From Lagopus muta (taxonomy: Eukaryota; Chordata; Aves; Galliformes; Phasianidae), in contig NC_064435.1 in assembly GCF_023343835.1 (NCBI RefSeq), positions 80,734,134 to 80,798,133 on the forward strand: a stretch of 64,000 nt of DNA, written 5' to 3'. The notes beneath the pieces were generated by a model that was given only the letters and a program-made list of their open reading frames with translations, did not search any database and was not told where the DNA came from. Every line of letters begins with the position of its first letter. Position 1 is the first letter of the stretch. Positions 45,375 to 59,454 of this stretch are shown here, one piece after another. The position numbers and the translations under genes are program-made.

Positions 45375-46049
45375 ACCCACTGCTGCCCGCACCCCGACTG
45401 TGCCCGGCTCAGACAGCGCGGGGTGGAAGCAGGGACCGAGCCGTGAGACCCCCCAGTATATTGCTTCTCCCTCACAAGACCCCTTGGTGATCCCATCATG
45501 ACCCCTTCCTGACCCCATTATGTCCCTTTCTCGAGCCCTTATTGGGCCCAGGAAGGTGGGTGACCCACTTGCCAGCAGCCCAAAGGAGCTGGATGGCAAA
45601 AAGTGCGAGGTGCAGGCTGTCGTGGAGGTCTCTTGGTTCATTCAGGTTTCTGACAAGTGTTTCGTGCTACGGCACTTTCTTGTTGTTCTGTTGTAACGTT
45701 TCCAACACATCCACATCCTTTCTGCTGTAACGTATCAGATGAAAGCCCAGCCATTGTGCCCTGCGCTGGCAGTGGGGCGTGCGTGGGGCTCAGGATATTA
45801 ATTGCAAATCTTCAACGCCATCTTCTGAAATTTAAATGTAATTATCGCCACGTTTTGAGGGGGAAGTGAGAAGCGCAGCCATTTTTAGATATTGGGTTTA
45901 TAGCACATCATCCTCTAGAAAAAGAATTGGCAGCACCCACCAAATCTTTGCAGTCACGAGTTAATGCACCTTCAAAGCAGTGGAACATCAGTTTGAGATT
46001 GGAAGGGACGGCCACCGTAAAGCAAGACAAGCAGCCATGGCTTTACAAG

Positions 46050-46273
46050 GAGGCTGGATATCGTCAGGTTGGATATTAGGAAGAATTTCTTCTCCAAAAG
46101 AGAGGTGAGGCATTGGAACAGGCTGCCCAGGGAGGTGGTGGAGTCACCATCCCAGGAAGCATTTAAGGAAAGGGTAGTACTTAGGGACATTTTAGTGGGC
46201 AGTATTGGTCTTGGGTTGGCAGTTGGACTAAGTGCTTTTAGAGGTCTTTTCCAACCCTAATGATTCCATGATG
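46050..46273 (+). mobile_element. CR1 3' fragment
   Basis: GGTTGGATATTAGGAAGAAT, then TTGGAACAGGCTGCCCAGGG, AGGTGGTGGAGTCACCATCC and AGGTCTTTTCCAACCCTAAT followed by GATTCCATGATG. This is the end of CR1 ORF2 plus the 3'UTR and tail, on the + strand, about 1 kb upstream of IRF4. Confidence 0.9.
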
Positions 46274-46649
46274 CTAAAGCATCCGAAAGGCTTCCTAAAA
46301 ATCCACAGTATGATTCCAGGAGGCAAAACTGGCCACCAGCTGTAATTTCATTAAGTACAAAACCATCCTGAAATATATCTCTACAAAATGAAGGCTCCTT
46401 GTAACTTTTTTTTTTTTGCAGTTTTTTAAGACAGAAAATTTTTGGCCACTGCGAAACATGCAGATTTATCTGCATTAGATCAAACCCTTCAGAAAAAAAT
46501 AACATCTTTCTGGAAAATGCCTTGAAAAAGTAGTTGTACATGTCCAGTGCAAACCATGGTAGAGAATTAGGTGAGTTATACACTCAGAAATCTGTAAGAG
46601 AATACAAAGCCAATCATAATCCTTTCAAAGAGAAAAAAAAAAAAAGACT

Positions 46650-46695
46650 ATATATATGTATTATATATGTGTGTATATACATGGCTATATATACA
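46650..46695 (+). repeat. AT/TG-rich simple repeat
   Basis: Alternating TATATATGTATTATATATGT-type sequence, an imperfect purine-pyrimidine alternation. Confidence 0.75.
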
Positions 46696-49600
46696 CGGCT
46701 GGGTGGTTGGTTGCTGTCTTTATGCAAAAAGAATTGTATTAGAAAACCATGTGCAGTTGCTAAAATCTTAGAGTAGATGCTGAAGCCAGAATCCCAAGTG
46801 CACACTTGGCTTTACAAATAAGTCTTCCTACGAGTAAGACGTGATAATGTCATTAGTTTTGCTGACTTCGTTGCTGAGGGTTTCTGGACATCAGCCATTT
46901 AGATGGTCAAAAAAGAAACAGGACCATCATTTCAGGCTGCAAAGTAGAAAGCTCTGATCAATAACGCAACTGTGTTATCTGCATCAGATGCTGCAGCAGC
47001 ACACCAGGAGGCTGTCCGTGTCCCATGTCCTTTCTGCATATGTTGGGATGGTTACTCCCTCACTGGTCTTGCTCCTGATCTGAACACTCAGAGCATTTCA
47101 CGGCCTTTTTGCCTTTTCTAGTGATTTCACCACCATCCTGAGCACCTAACCCTACAAACTGCCCTAAGGCCTCAGTGTCTACATGGAAGTTTTCTCAGTG
47201 TCAAATGAAGTCTTATTGTGAAACGCTCTCACTGCTGTTTAACCACTGCACTCACCACCAGGCCCCTGGTTTCACACTCTGAAGGTCACGCTGACTAAAG
47301 GCATGCCAGGAAAAGTGACTGTTTCTTCTCAACAGCCACTCACCGATGCCCAGTGCATAGAAAGCTGGCTTCTGCTTTCACCAAAACCCTCTGAAGTTCC
47401 AGCCGACTCACGTGGGAATTGCACCCAGCTCAGAGCAGCCAGAGATGAGCTCAGAGCAGCCCTGGAGCTGGGGCCCTTAGGAAGCGCTGATCCCAGAGGT
47501 GCACATGTCAAAGCTCTTGCAACCTGGTGCTCCTCAAGCTTGGGTGACCCTTCAGAGGGGTTGTCTCTGCCGCTTCCCCTGGGGCAAGGCCAGCCAGCCT
47601 CTCCATAGAGGCATGTGATCTGCCCATCTGTCCATATGTCAGGGCCTGATGGGAATGTGGCAAAGGCAGCACATCACGCAGCAGGGCCCTCTGAGGATTG
47701 CCACTGTTCAGGGGTTCTCCCCACTCTGGAGACCGTGAAATCCCCTCCATGAAGAAGAGGAACCTAAGCAGGGCTCGCCTTGCTCCCGCTCACTGAGAGT
47801 GCTGCATTGGTTGCACCTCACCAGCACCGGTGGCAGCGTGCTGCGAGGGCCAACCATGCAGCGGGGGAGGCTGTGCCACTGGGAAGGGTATCTTCTGGGC
47901 CTGGATGGAGACAGCAGGCAGCTGTGCCTTGCAGCTGTGCATGGCCTCAGGTCCAGCAGTGCAAGCCTCCTTGGGCATGAAAGCAGTCATCCAGCAACTG
48001 AGCCGTCCCAATGGGTACAAACATAAAGACCGAGCTGGAGGGACCTTCAGGGACCCAGCCGTGCTGGTGCTGAAGCACTTGACAAACCACGTAGGCAAAA
48101 GCATTTTCAGAAGTGACTTAAGCCCCCAAAAGTGGCTTTGAGAAGCCCACAGCTGCTAAATTTACATCTTTATCTGCTCTGAGATCCCTTTCCTGAGATC
48201 AGGGTTTTGAAGGGCTTCATGCCTCGTTGTTGGCACTGGTTTCCAGTGAGTGCCTTCTTAACCCTCAGAAGTCCTCACCAATTCCCATTTCTGGTCCATG
48301 AGGCAATGCCCTCCGCTACCCAAAGCAGGAGTACAGTTCAGACCCAAAGCAGCATCAGTGACTTGCTGTAAGCACTGTTCTTCAGCAACTGAAACATCAG
48401 TGTGTTACCAATGTTATTCTCATCCTAAACTGAAAACACAGCACCATACCAGCTACAAGGAAGAAAACTCAATTCCTTCTAAAACCAGGACATAAGCATT
48501 CTCCTCTCATTTTGGGAGGATATTTGCAATTCCTCCATCTAAAACGTGACTTCTGGAACAGTATTACTCTATCACGTGTCATCCATGTTAGTAATTAAAC
48601 AGTCATTTTAGGCTATCAGCATCCAGCCATGTCTTTGCAGTTTTCAACAGAAAAGTCTCACGTTCCACTTGTGATTATTTTTGGTGAATTTGGTGTACAT
48701 TTTGTTTCCTTTTTATGTACTTCCCCTCTGCCTCATAGACAAGAATACTTTGTGCTGCCCTTTGTACGGCTGCCTTTATGTCACCCTGCCCCAGCTCCTG
48801 TCTGCTACTAAAACAGCTTTGCACCGTGCATCACAATACCTGGAGCAACTTTGCTATGCAGAGGGAAGCTTGGCATGCTCACTCACTGACACAGGACACT
48901 CAGGTCACCAGGACAAGGACACAGCTCAGAAACCTTGGGTTGATGCCTCCCCCAAAAGCCCACAGCAGAGCTTTTGTTGGACTTCCCACTGGGCCTCCAG
49001 GGTGCATGAGGCACATGGCAAGTGTCCTGAGAGAGTGCAAGAAAACAACATGAAAAAAAAAGAAATTTACCTTTGGGAAACCAAAGGAATGAAGAGTAGT
49101 ATGAAGAACAGGAACTGCATACTGCTTCAGCATTCAGACTGTCTGGTGTAGTCATCTGGAGTCACACAGCATGAACTTTTCCAGCACAAAACTAGACAGA
49201 GGTGTGGGATTTGCTCTTGTGATGCTCTAAATTTCAGTATTTTCATAAGGGAGCAAAAAGCTTGGATTTCTCATATGTCTGTGTGTGTGCACATGCGTGT
49301 GCCTGTGGATACCAATAACAAAACCTTTTTACTAAAAAGTATTTCTCGAAAGGTCACTCTGCACTGCTCGAGAGGCCATGAGGCAGCTACATATTGCTAT
49401 CTATTCACCAACAATCACAGCAAGACAAGGTGAAGATATCTGACAACCCTGCAGTCACCTCTGCATTGGATACATGAATTAAATGATTCCTCCAAGCTGA
49501 GGAAATGAAAACATGAATAAGCAGTGTGGCTAATCACATCGTCTATCATTATGAACGAAAGCAGTAAGAGGGCTTTTTGCTGACTGAAGCAAGAAATTGG

Positions 49601-49707
49601 ACAAAGAGTGTTCCAAGGCTGGATTCATAGTGCAGTGATTTAATCTGGAGCAACATCTTTTTCCCGTTCTCTTTTTCTGTGTTGACTCTGTTTCTGAATA
49701 CACTGTT

Positions 49708-50011
49708 GTCATAGAAAGGTTTAGGTTGGAAGGGACCTTAAAGCCCACTCAGTCCCACCCCGTGCCCTGGGCAGGGCTGCCCCCCACCAGCTCAGGCTGC
49801 TCGGGGCCCCATCCAACTTGGCTTTGAGTGCCAGGGATGGGGCAGACAGCTTCTCTAGGCAGCCTGTGTCAGTGTCTCACCACTCTCTGAGTAAAAAATT
49901 TCTTCCTAACATCTAACCTAAATTACCACTTTTTTAGTTTAAAGCCATTCCCCCTTGTCCTGTCTCTATCAGCCCATCTAAAAGTCACTCCCCCTCCTGC
50001 TTGTAAGCTTC
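49708..50011 (-). mobile_element. CR1 3' fragment
   Basis: The + strand reads TTAGGTTGGAAGGGACCTTA, TCGGGGCCCCATCCAACTTG, CAGCTTCTCTAGGCAGCCTG, then TTCTTCCTAACATCTAACCT and CCCTTGTCCTGTCTCTATCA: the reverse complement of the CR1 3' third in order. The terminal repeat is eroded. Confidence 0.93.
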
Positions 50012-51697
50012 TTTCACTTACGGGCAGGGAGTACTGTCCTTCCCCTCCCCATCTCCCCAAAGCAGAGCACACTGTGATGGTCTAGCCACTTTCATCAGCA
50101 ATCACTTCTTCATTTAATCATTTGATTAATGGAAAAAAAATGCAAGTAGGCTTCAAATGAAAAATAAGGAAAGCATTGGTCACTGTCACTTCTCAAGGCG
50201 TTTGTCCAGCTCTCTAAAATCTACGTGGAGTAACAATCCATCCCACTCCTGCCTGGGAAATCAGGCTGAACTTTGTCCTGTGAGGGCTGAGAGTGTTGTC
50301 GAAATCCAAGGCACAGCAACACCTTAGCTTCTTCTGCATTCAGTTCTCCTTGTTCAAAAAGTCTAAGTGAACAGTAACCTGGATTTCAGACTACCAGCTC
50401 ACATGGCTGAGTTTCTTCGGATCATTGCCTAGAAATGTAACTGACAGCTGAAGACATCCTGAACATGACTGACACTGACAAAGTCGCTCATTGCATCTTG
50501 GTTACAGGTGCAGTTTAATCAAGCTGGGCATGATATGCCAAAGGAGTGGAGGAGCAGAGACAGTACTCGTTTAAATACTGTTAATTACAATGAAGAGCAA
50601 GGTAAAGACTGAGTTGATTCCTTTGGAAAAACAAAACAAAATACTTATTGGACTGTATTTTCATACTGTGGGAAGCACAAGATGAGGCAGGGCTGGCTGT
50701 TGCAGGAGTGGGACAAAGATGCAGCTGGTGACAAGGTGGGACCCGGGCTGCCAGCTGGGTGCATTGGCTGGGGTATGGGACCTTTCCTCCAGCAGGTGAG
50801 AACAGAGGTGGAAGCAAATTTTGAGGGATTTGGAAGCACTGAGCATTGGCTGGCGTGTTGATGTGTTCTTTGCATGCTTTGAGCTTGTCACGGGTCTGTG
50901 GCTGGGTGATGCCCCAGCAAGTGGACTTCCCAGCACATTGTGGGTTTCCCACGTCCTGGGAATGGGAGGCCTCTTGTGTGACCACTTCAGGTATTTTTGC
51001 TTTAATTGACCTTTGCTTGCTTTCATATCAGCACACAGCAAGTATTGTGCTTGGGCTCGCTTGTATCTAACTTCAAATCCAGATCATTTCCTGGGTTCAA
51101 ATGATTGATTTGGTTTTGTACATTTTGGGTTTGAGGTTCCACTTCAAAGATGATCTGCAAGTAGTTCAGTGAAATCAGAAAATGACTTGGGGAGGGTACA
51201 GTGGGAGAATAAAAAATGCTGAAAGCTAAACACAAAACACTGAAAAACCCACAAGATCTATATTATTTAAGTATTGACCATTCCTTTCCCACTACCTATT
51301 ACAAATTTCAATTAAAAATAAAAGTCTGGGTTTTCTGTCCTTTTGTATGGAAGCATCTTTGGGAAAAGCAATGCAAAGCAGGAATTTAAATGACAGAGAA
51401 AAGGTCTTAATGCAGGGAGCTTTGTGAAGTTTCACTTACAACACAAATGCATCTGCCACTGGCATTTCCCTGCTTTAAATACACTGGAAGGCTCTTGTCC
51501 GTGACCATTCTGGCATGGGAGTCCCTCATGGTACATACAGTGCTTTGGAAAGAGATATTTCAGAGACTGTAGATACAGCATGCCCTGCACACTGTGAAAC
51601 ATGGTTTAGTTTCATTCGACCTTGATTAGTGAGGGGGAAGTTCTCAGCATGGATGTACTGAGCAGATGCTGATGAAATGCAGATGGTTGAGAAAAAG

Positions 51698-51712
51698 TGG
51701 TGGTGGTGGTGG
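51698..51712 (+). repeat. (TGG)5 triplet run
   Basis: Five TGG units in tandem, flanked by non-repetitive sequence. Confidence 0.85.
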
Positions 51713-52017
51713 CCTAGCAGTTTGAGTTACCTTCTTCTTTTTGATAAAGCGGAACTCACCGCCCCAAAGGAAAAAATATGGAATGAACTTGTTTAAAGAA
51801 AAATCCCACTTATTAATTGCTTTTTCCTTAAGCAGCAACACAAAGACCTTGCTTGTGTTGTTGGGTAGAGACCTGACTCTTCATTCACATTGACACCATG
51901 CAGGAGTTTGGCTATTTCCAAGAGAGAGTGAACGTGAGACCAAAATGAAGGTGCAGTGGCATTTCTCTTTGAAAAGAAGCAAGTCAGCCCTATTAGGTGT
52001 GCAGAAGAATGATTTAA

Positions 52018-52082
52018 AGGAAAACAAAAAGCAAAAAACAAAAACAAAACAAAACCAAAAAAAAAGAAAGAAAAAAAACAAG
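52018..52082 (+). repeat. A-rich low-complexity tract
   Basis: AAAAC/AAAAG-type degenerate repeat ending in GAAAGAAAAAAAACAAG. No element body precedes it. Confidence 0.85.
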
Positions 52083-52620
52083 TCTGTGTTAACAAGGATT
52101 TTGAAGGAGAATAAGAATGGGAAGTAGCAAGTACTTCCAGTCAGAATTTGTCCTGCTATCAGTTATCAGTCTTACAAGTAAATAGATCAGTGAATGCCTT
52201 CTGGCAGTTTTCAGAAACAAAATGCAATTAAACCTCCTGTGCAACACAGAGCCAGGTGAGCAGGTTCAACCCAGTGAGCAGATAGGACAGAGCACACTGT
52301 TCAGGCAGGGCAGCTGCCCTAGGCAGGAGGGAGATCATTCTCCTCTAAGCCTCGGACAGCGATGACATCAGTGCTTACAGCCCTCCATGACAAGTGCTCC
52401 TTCCCTGGAGAGTCCAATGGTCACAGCGCCTTGTATCCAAAGATGCTGAGAGCATACCTTCATTAGCAAAGAGCAAACAAACACCTTGATGGTGTGGGAC
52501 AAAACTACCAATTGTGACCAAAAAAAAAACCCAAAACCACACAGGAGTCAAAATGCCATCAAAAGTCTGCAGAAAGCTTCATAAAATTGTGACCACTTTA
52601 AAAAAAAAGAGGCCTTGCTG

Positions 52621-52882
52621 TTTTAGAATCATCGAATCAGTAAGACCACCGAGATCATCTATTCTAACCGCCAGTCCATCCACACCATGCCCACTACCTA
52701 CATCCCTCAGTGCCATATCCTCACAGTTCTTCAACACTTGCAGGGACGGTGACTCCACCACCTCTCTGTGCAGCCTGTGCCACTGCCTCATTACTTCTTC
52801 TGAGAAGAAATTTTTCTTAATTTCTCACCTGAACCTCCCCTAGTGCAACTTAAGGGCATTACCTCTCATCCTAATTATTAAA
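52621..52882 (-). mobile_element. CR1 3' fragment
   Basis: The + strand has TTAGAATCATCGAATCAGTA (eroded tail), GAGATCATCTATTCTAACCG, TCACAGTTCTTCAACACTTG, GACTCCACCACCTCTCTGTG and AGAAGAAATTTTTCTTAATT, the CR1 3' end in reverse complement. The copy is more diverged than the one at 17.3 kb. Confidence 0.9.
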
Positions 52883-54604
52883 GTAACCCAACGTTCAGAC
52901 TGAATTACAGTAACAGTATGTCAGTGTGTCTCCTCCTCATGTCTTTCTCCATTCTGGATTGCAGCACCTTTTGATGTCATTACATAAGGAGGGGCAATCC
53001 ACAATCATCTAGTCAGTAGAATGACATCCGGGGCTTGGTCGAATGTAGATAGAAGAAAACATCATAGATGACATGAGAGCTGCTGCCAGGGACTGGGAAG
53101 CCTTCATGTAGACAGGATTTCACGTGGTCAGTGTTTGGTTTTAACTCACCTCACACTGTCTGACAAAAGGCAGTGGGAGCACAAAGAGGAGATGTACCAA
53201 GGTGGGAAGGGACATTCTCAGTGGCAGTGGTGTGCTTCTGTCCTTTTGGTGGCATGAAAAACCTCCCCTTTGCAAGCATGCTGTCCACCTCATTTCATTT
53301 CCATTTCTCTCAGACAGATTCTGAACACAATCTGAACATTGTCTGACAGTTGACAGCAGCCCACGGTGACTTCTGATGAGTGTAACAGCTGCAGCTGCTG
53401 TTGGCAGCTGATGGAGGTGGGATGGCCCATTGCATTGACTTTAACACCAAGCTGCTCTCTTCTAATGGTGAAAAAAGAGAGACCTCTGCATGCATGGCTA
53501 CCCTTGGTGAGCATGAACAGGAAGGATAGGTACTCTGAAGGTGACTTGGTAGCATGGGCGAGTGCTTCTCCTTTTGAAGCAAAATAAAATTCTTCACATT
53601 GCCAGTGATGCAAATTTAGCTATGCACACTTCAACCAAAGGCACTGCGTGATAGAAAACACCAAGAAATTCCCTCACCACTAAGCATTACTCATTTTGTT
53701 ACATAATTCTTTCTTTTTGGGCTTTTTTTTTTTCTTTTTGCTGTGGATTGGGTCAAAAAAATACAGCGCCTGCTATAAAAAAGAAGAAAAGTGTACGCAA
53801 CTGCCATTGTGCTTATTTATAGTAATTGCTGCTCTAACTGTTGCTGTGTGGGAGAGCACCACTGGCTGTTGGTCAGAGCAGGAACTGGCCACAGTAAAGG
53901 ACTGCTTCCCTGCAACATCTCCACTCAGTCACAGGACAGCGCTCTCCTTAGCACCTCTGTGTATTCAGGCCTCCAAAATCTGCCTGCAGTGCTCCTTGGC
54001 TCTCCATCCTTGAAAAGCATGCAAATAGCTGCCAGTGTTTGCTGCAAGAGCACATCATCAAAACTGCAGGAATTTTCAAAGCTTCTTTAACTCTTTACCT
54101 TGCAGATAGGAGAATTTATTTGCGGCCGTGCAACAGGATAAAAGTAGAGAGGTGATGTGATTTTGTCTTATGGAAGGCAAAGCACTGCTACATCTCTTTA
54201 TTACTATGCCTGCCTTTCTGACGGGCTGGTGCTGGTGGTTGCCTTGAAGAGAAAAAAGCAAGAAAAAAATGGCCACTTGGTGGCCTTAAACCGTTACTCA
54301 AAGCACTGAAAGACAGATCCTGCTGAGACTGATGTCAGGAGGAGGAGCTTCTCCACTAGCTTCATGAGAGCAAAGCATCTGGACAGTGAGCAAGCTGGTG
54401 TGCAAGTCCAACCATGCTGCTGTACTGCCCAAGAAGCTGTGAACTATAATGTTCCCCATCTACAAGTCTGTTTTTGCAAAGACTCGGGAAAGACAGCAGT
54501 GCTTGAAGGAGCATGGACTGACATCTACAGCTACAACATGCTTACTGGCGTGGTGGTTCTCGAGTAATGGTAAATGCTGAGGTCAGGGGTTGGTCAAGTG
54601 GGTG

Positions 54605-54705
54605 TTGAGAAAAAAATCTTCACCAGAGGTGGTCAGACCCTTGAACTGGCTGCCCAGGGCAATGGTCAGGGATTCCCAGGGACTAGGAGACCTTCAAGAA
54701 TGGGT
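54605..54705 (+). mobile_element. CR1 fragment, short
   Basis: AAAAAAATCTTCACCAGAGG, TGGCTGCCCAGGGCAATGGT and CCCAGGGACTAGGAGACCTT follow the order of the CR1 ORF2 C-terminal region (FFTRVV..WLPREV-like). It lacks the 3' tail. Confidence 0.65.
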
Positions 54706-55997
54706 GCTTAACTTGTATAGGGGCAAATGAGGACCATAACTTACTGCTGGAGAAGCAGCAACACAGATTGACTTCATTAGGAAAAAAAACTCAAAATAGG
54801 CAGAGAACTCAGCAATATCATTGTTGCTGCCCAAGGCTCATTTGGGAACCTGTATGACAAGGGCTGCTCCCGTTCTGATATGGACCGCTTCTTTAATCTT
54901 CCCTAAAAGGTCCCTGTGTACTAAGTTCCCATAACTTTGACAAGAGAGATTGAAAGGATCCTTCAGGGAATTCCCAATTTAGTGTTACACTTTAAATACT
55001 AACTGACAGAGACCATGTAAGATAGGTCCATAAGGCAGAACCAAGTTGTCCTAGCATGGAGAGGTACTATGGAGAGTCACCTCCTACCTTGGTTTACCAA
55101 TGCACAAAGCAGCTACAGGGTACAGGATCAACAGCTTATGTAGGTGTCTCCAATAAGGCACCTTGGGATGAGGATAAACGTTGGTACCGCTAAACAGCAG
55201 AAAGGGACTGGTGTTATACATGCAGACTCCATATTTAAACTTGGTGCACACGTACATCAGGCCCTTCAGAGCTTACTGGAGCAGAGCTGTTCATCTGCAC
55301 CACCATCTTTCAGCTGCATTTTTGGCTTCCTTCCATCCGTCTGTGCAGGCAGAGTTATAAAGCACAAAATATCAATACAAAGAGTGGAGAGCTGGGGCTG
55401 CTTTTTCTCTTTTCAGGAGAACAATAAGTGTGGATGTGGGTCATGGAGCCTAAGTCTGCATGTCCTACATTTTCTCAACCAATACCTTTGCTGGTTGGAT
55501 ATGCTGTAAAAGATGCTGTCAACACTGCACTACCACGTACAGTTCAGTAGCAGCCAGTGAGTCTATAGGCTCTGGACTAAATGTGTAGTCTAGATTTTGA
55601 CTAATCAGCTTGTTTTCATTATTGTTTTCCTTGAGCACATTGAGATAGAATAGCATCATAGTTTCAGCTGGGACAGAATTGTTTTCTTTAGAGTGCCTGG
55701 TATGATGCTATGTTTTGGTTCTTGAAAAACAATGTTGATAACACACCGATGTTTATAGCTGCTGCTAAGCAGTGTTGTACAGAGCCAAGGCTGTTTGCAG
55801 CAAGGGCCTAAGGAGCTGGGACGGAACAGAATTAAGACAGCTGACTCAAAATGGCCAAAGAGATGTTCTGTTCCATATGGCATCATGAGGAAGGAGATTT
55901 GAATGGGGTGGGAGTTCATCTGGCTCTCTTCCTCTGCTCGGGGGGCTAGCTTGGCACTGGTCAGGGGTGGTGAGCAATTTCCTGTGCATCACTTGTT

Positions 55998-56047
55998 ATA
56001 TACATTCATATATATATGAATATATATTCATATATATATATATAATT
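55998..56047. repeat. AT-rich palindromic simple repeat
   Basis: Alternating AT with embedded TTCATATATATATGAA and ATATATTCATATATAT units, self-complementary over most of its length. Confidence 0.85.
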
Positions 56048-59000
56048 CTAATTATTATCCTTTTATCTATTTTAGTAAGCAGTTTTATGTCAACCCACAA
56101 GTTCTACTTTGTTGGTTTTTTTGCAGTTCTCTCCCCCATCCCTCCGGGAAGGAGGGGAGTGAATGAACGACCATGTGGTACTCAGTCATTTGACAGATTA
56201 AACCACAACAAACAGTCAATGTATGCATATCTATTTGTTTATTTAAGAGCCCATTTTCCTTTCTTTTTTCCTCTCGTTTATGTGTAATATTTGCCTTTTT
56301 TTCCTGACACCTCAGAAAATCCAGAATAAAACTATACCTCACTGTTTTATGCTGCTCCTGAGAGCTCCTCCAAATTTTCTATTCCATTCCCACAGGTGCT
56401 GCTATTTGCTTATACTGCTTTCCCCTGAAACAAAGCTGAAGGAAACCAAGAGACCAAAATTGAAGCCCTGCTTGGCTTCTCTCTAAAAACTTCATTACAT
56501 GTTTCTCTTACCTTCACTGAGCCAGGCCAATAAACCTCACTCTGATCATATTATCTGGTACAACTATTAACCATCACTCTTAACAGTCATGCACCATGAG
56601 TATCAAGACAGTGAGAAAAACTGAGAATAATTGGCATGAACTCCAGAAGATCATAGGAAAAAAGCTAAATCTAACAACAACCCAAAGTCAGACAACAACT
56701 GAGATCTTTTCTACTACATTTTGTTTGTTACTTTTAAAGATGTTTCCATCATGAATCTGCTTAAGTCTGACAAGTGTGCTGCTTGCTGCTCAAGCCACCC
56801 AGTGCCTGGAGGATTTCAAACACACCAAGTTGTTGGAAGTTCTTCTGAAACCTTAAGATTTAGCTGTACTTCATCACTGTGTTCATTAAAATAAACACTG
56901 TCTCTCTAGGATGCAATCTTTATAAAATCTTCCCACCCCAATCATCACCAACAGGTGGAGGAGGAGGTATGCCATAGCACAGGGCATCCTTTCTCTGAGC
57001 ACCGCATCTTCTCTCCTTTGCATCTGCAGGGGTTGGTAAGAATCATCCCTGAACCATGTAGCTCCCGTTTCCTAAATCTGCAGCAACATGAGGCAGACCA
57101 AGAATACTTATCATCCCCCTTTGGAGAGTATCTAAAAAGCAAAATTGGGGTTTCTAGTGTCTCATGCTGCCCCTCCTCAAACAAATGCACTCCTTAACTG
57201 CAATCTAGCGCTAGTTACAGAAGTTCCTGCTTGCTTTAACTGCAATGGTTTGCTTAAAATATCCACTGCCCCTCTGCTCCCCTTTCCCCCCCAGTATGAG
57301 CACTGGTGGAAATTCTGTTGCTTAGAGATTCATGGGACTTCATGAAAGTAAAAATTAGAATATGGCCTAAACTACTGCTAATGCCTTTCTTCTGTGACCC
57401 ACAAAGTGTTCTTGTAACCAAAGCCACAAAAAGGAGGTATTTTTAAACAAGTGTGTGGATTGATTCACTGTTTACTGTCTCTTCCTCCCCATTATTGTTT
57501 CCCATCAGAGCAGGCAAATTACTGTCGGAGCAATCACCAAACAGTGCTCTCCTACACTTACCTCAGCCATTTCCACAGCCCAGCCCGCACATGGGTTGTT
57601 TTCAGCTAGGTAAGTTGCTTAGTTCCCCAGTACCCTAGTAGATGTGTTTCATGTTAAAGTTGGATAAGACTTGGCCTTGTCGAATGGAAGAATACCACAG
57701 AGATCAGTCTGGAAGAGAGGGAGGTCCAGAGGGACTAAGACAGCCCTAACCAGCACTCAGTAACCAGACAGATCAAGGAGGCACAAGTAGAGAATCTTCA
57801 ATGTGCAGTTGAGATCTGCTTTGGTTTGAAGTTAAAGAGAACTTTTCCACTGAGGTGGCTGCAGCAGAAGCTGCGAGTTCCCCAGCCTTTTGAAATCCAG
57901 TATGTTTGACTCCAGGCACCGAGGCTCCCAAATCTCTTGAACTGAGGAACAGAGGGTCAATCCCTACACACTGCAATCCCCCAGAAATGACTCGAGAAGC
58001 ACAGCTAACTGCATTTCACACAAGTGCAATTCAGAGAAAAACAGCCAAGTCAAGGGGGAGTCCCTTTCTCTGCTGCCTGGAGTTTCCAAATTGTCTTTGG
58101 AAATGAATCAAATTCATGTCTTCCATGAAACAGTCCAAAAGCAGCAGCTGCTGCCTGGCCAAGCAGGCACTATTTTTGTTCCTCCTTCAGCTCTCATCTG
58201 CCAGAAGAGCTTTTATTAGATGTGTTCTCCACATGCACTTTCTTTCCACAAAAAACCTAGGGGAAAATCAGGACATCACTCTTTCTAGCATATTAATCAT
58301 ATATCTAAAGCATATGAAATAGCAGAGACTCACTTTCAATTTTATTTTTTTTTCACCTGCAGACTCCTTCCTGCAGTGCATGGAACATCTCAGCACATAT
58401 ATCACTGGTCCTTCCTGTATTATCTTCAGCTACTCCAATGCTTTTATGTTTTCTGTGGGTTACTTCTCCTCCCCTTGCCCCTATCACATCATGGCCACGT
58501 GGCGTATTCCTTCAATTTTATTATCTGAGATTTTATGTTCAACAGATGCACCTATGGAATGAATTTTGTCTAGGATCATCATAATCAGAATTGCTCTGCA
58601 ACTGTTCCTTTCCACTCCTTTTTCCAGGTAGAAATAACATCTGCACTTTGTCATTCAAGTTGCAATACAGCACCAAAGGAACAACACCTGGGGGATTTTC
58701 CCTATTCCCGTCAACTCCCAACACTTGGCTGCACAGCACTCTTATGCAGGTGGACTGAAGTGGAGATCTGAGGTGCTGAGAATTAGCAAGAAATCACCAC
58801 AACTCCATGTCCTGCTTCAGAATCGCTCACAAAGGTATTTTAACATCTCATAAGACTGGAGCAGATACCCAATTTAACCATGCACAACCAACACTGACGC
58901 ATGCTTCTCATTCGTGGCTTCACGAAGCTGTATCACAGAAGAGTCGTGACATTTCTTTCTTTCCTATTTTACTGGGGAGGTGAAGTGACTTGCCTAGTCA

Positions 59001-59427
59001 CACAGATGTTGTAGGAGGTTTGGGAATGGAATCCCAAATGCTTCTCAGTCGTGTATTTTGTGTATTTTGGACAATGATGGCACTCTTTCAAAATGCCTTC
59101 TTGATAAACAACCAATCTTCATCAAGTTCAGTTAAAGTCTTACTGATTCTTCAAGAAATTGTAGCAAAAACCCCACCTTTGTATCTGACAAATTAAATAA
59201 AAACACACTAGCTTTAAGAGAAGAGGTAGAGGAGACTTTCAGAGGGCCTACTTGTAAATGCATCAGCCCAGATCAAAAGTCATGCTTTGTTGACGTCTGC
59301 ATGAAGAGATGACCAAGTGAGCAAACAATTTGGAAAACACATTGCATTTTAAGTAGCTTGAATGTTTTGGATCCAATCTCTCCATTTAGTGAATAACGAA
59401 GGGTACAAACCCACACATTCAAAAACA

Positions 59428-59454
59428 AGTAAAGTAAGTAAAGTAAGTAAAGTA
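59428..59454 (+). repeat. Tandem 9-bp repeat, three units
   Basis: Three units of AAGTAAAGT, followed by AAAATGGAAAA and, 15 bases on, a related AAGTAAAATGGAAAA. This is a small minisatellite-like expansion. Confidence 0.85.

Larger units (their letters stand above)
44550..45470. promoter_or_regulatory. IRF4: CpG island over the IRF4 promoter, exon 1 and intron 1
   Basis: The only long stretch in the window rich in C, G and CpG dinucleotides, sharply different from the surrounding sequence. It spans the inferred transcription start, exon 1 and much of intron 1, consistent with a CpG-island promoter. Boundaries were judged by eye. Confidence 0.85.
45471..49707. other. Intergenic upstream of IRF4
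   Basis: About 4.2 kb without a recognised gene, holding one CR1 3' piece at 46.05-46.27 kb and a TATA/TGTA-type simple repeat at about 46650-46695. A 13-bp direct repeat, GCTCAGAGCAGCC, occurs twice within 47424-47465. Confidence 0.6.

Noticed and set aside
44458-45499. Open frames of 120-223 codons on both strands around the IRF4 promoter
   Set aside because: They are rich in Arg, Pro, Gly and Ala, overlap each other in several frames, and lie in a CpG island where stop codons are rare. No family feature is visible, and they overlap IRF4 exon 1, intron 1 and the C22 run.
47424-47465. Direct repeat GCTCAGAGCAGCC in two copies
   Set aside because: Only two units, short and in an anonymous intergenic region; compatible with chance or a small local duplication.
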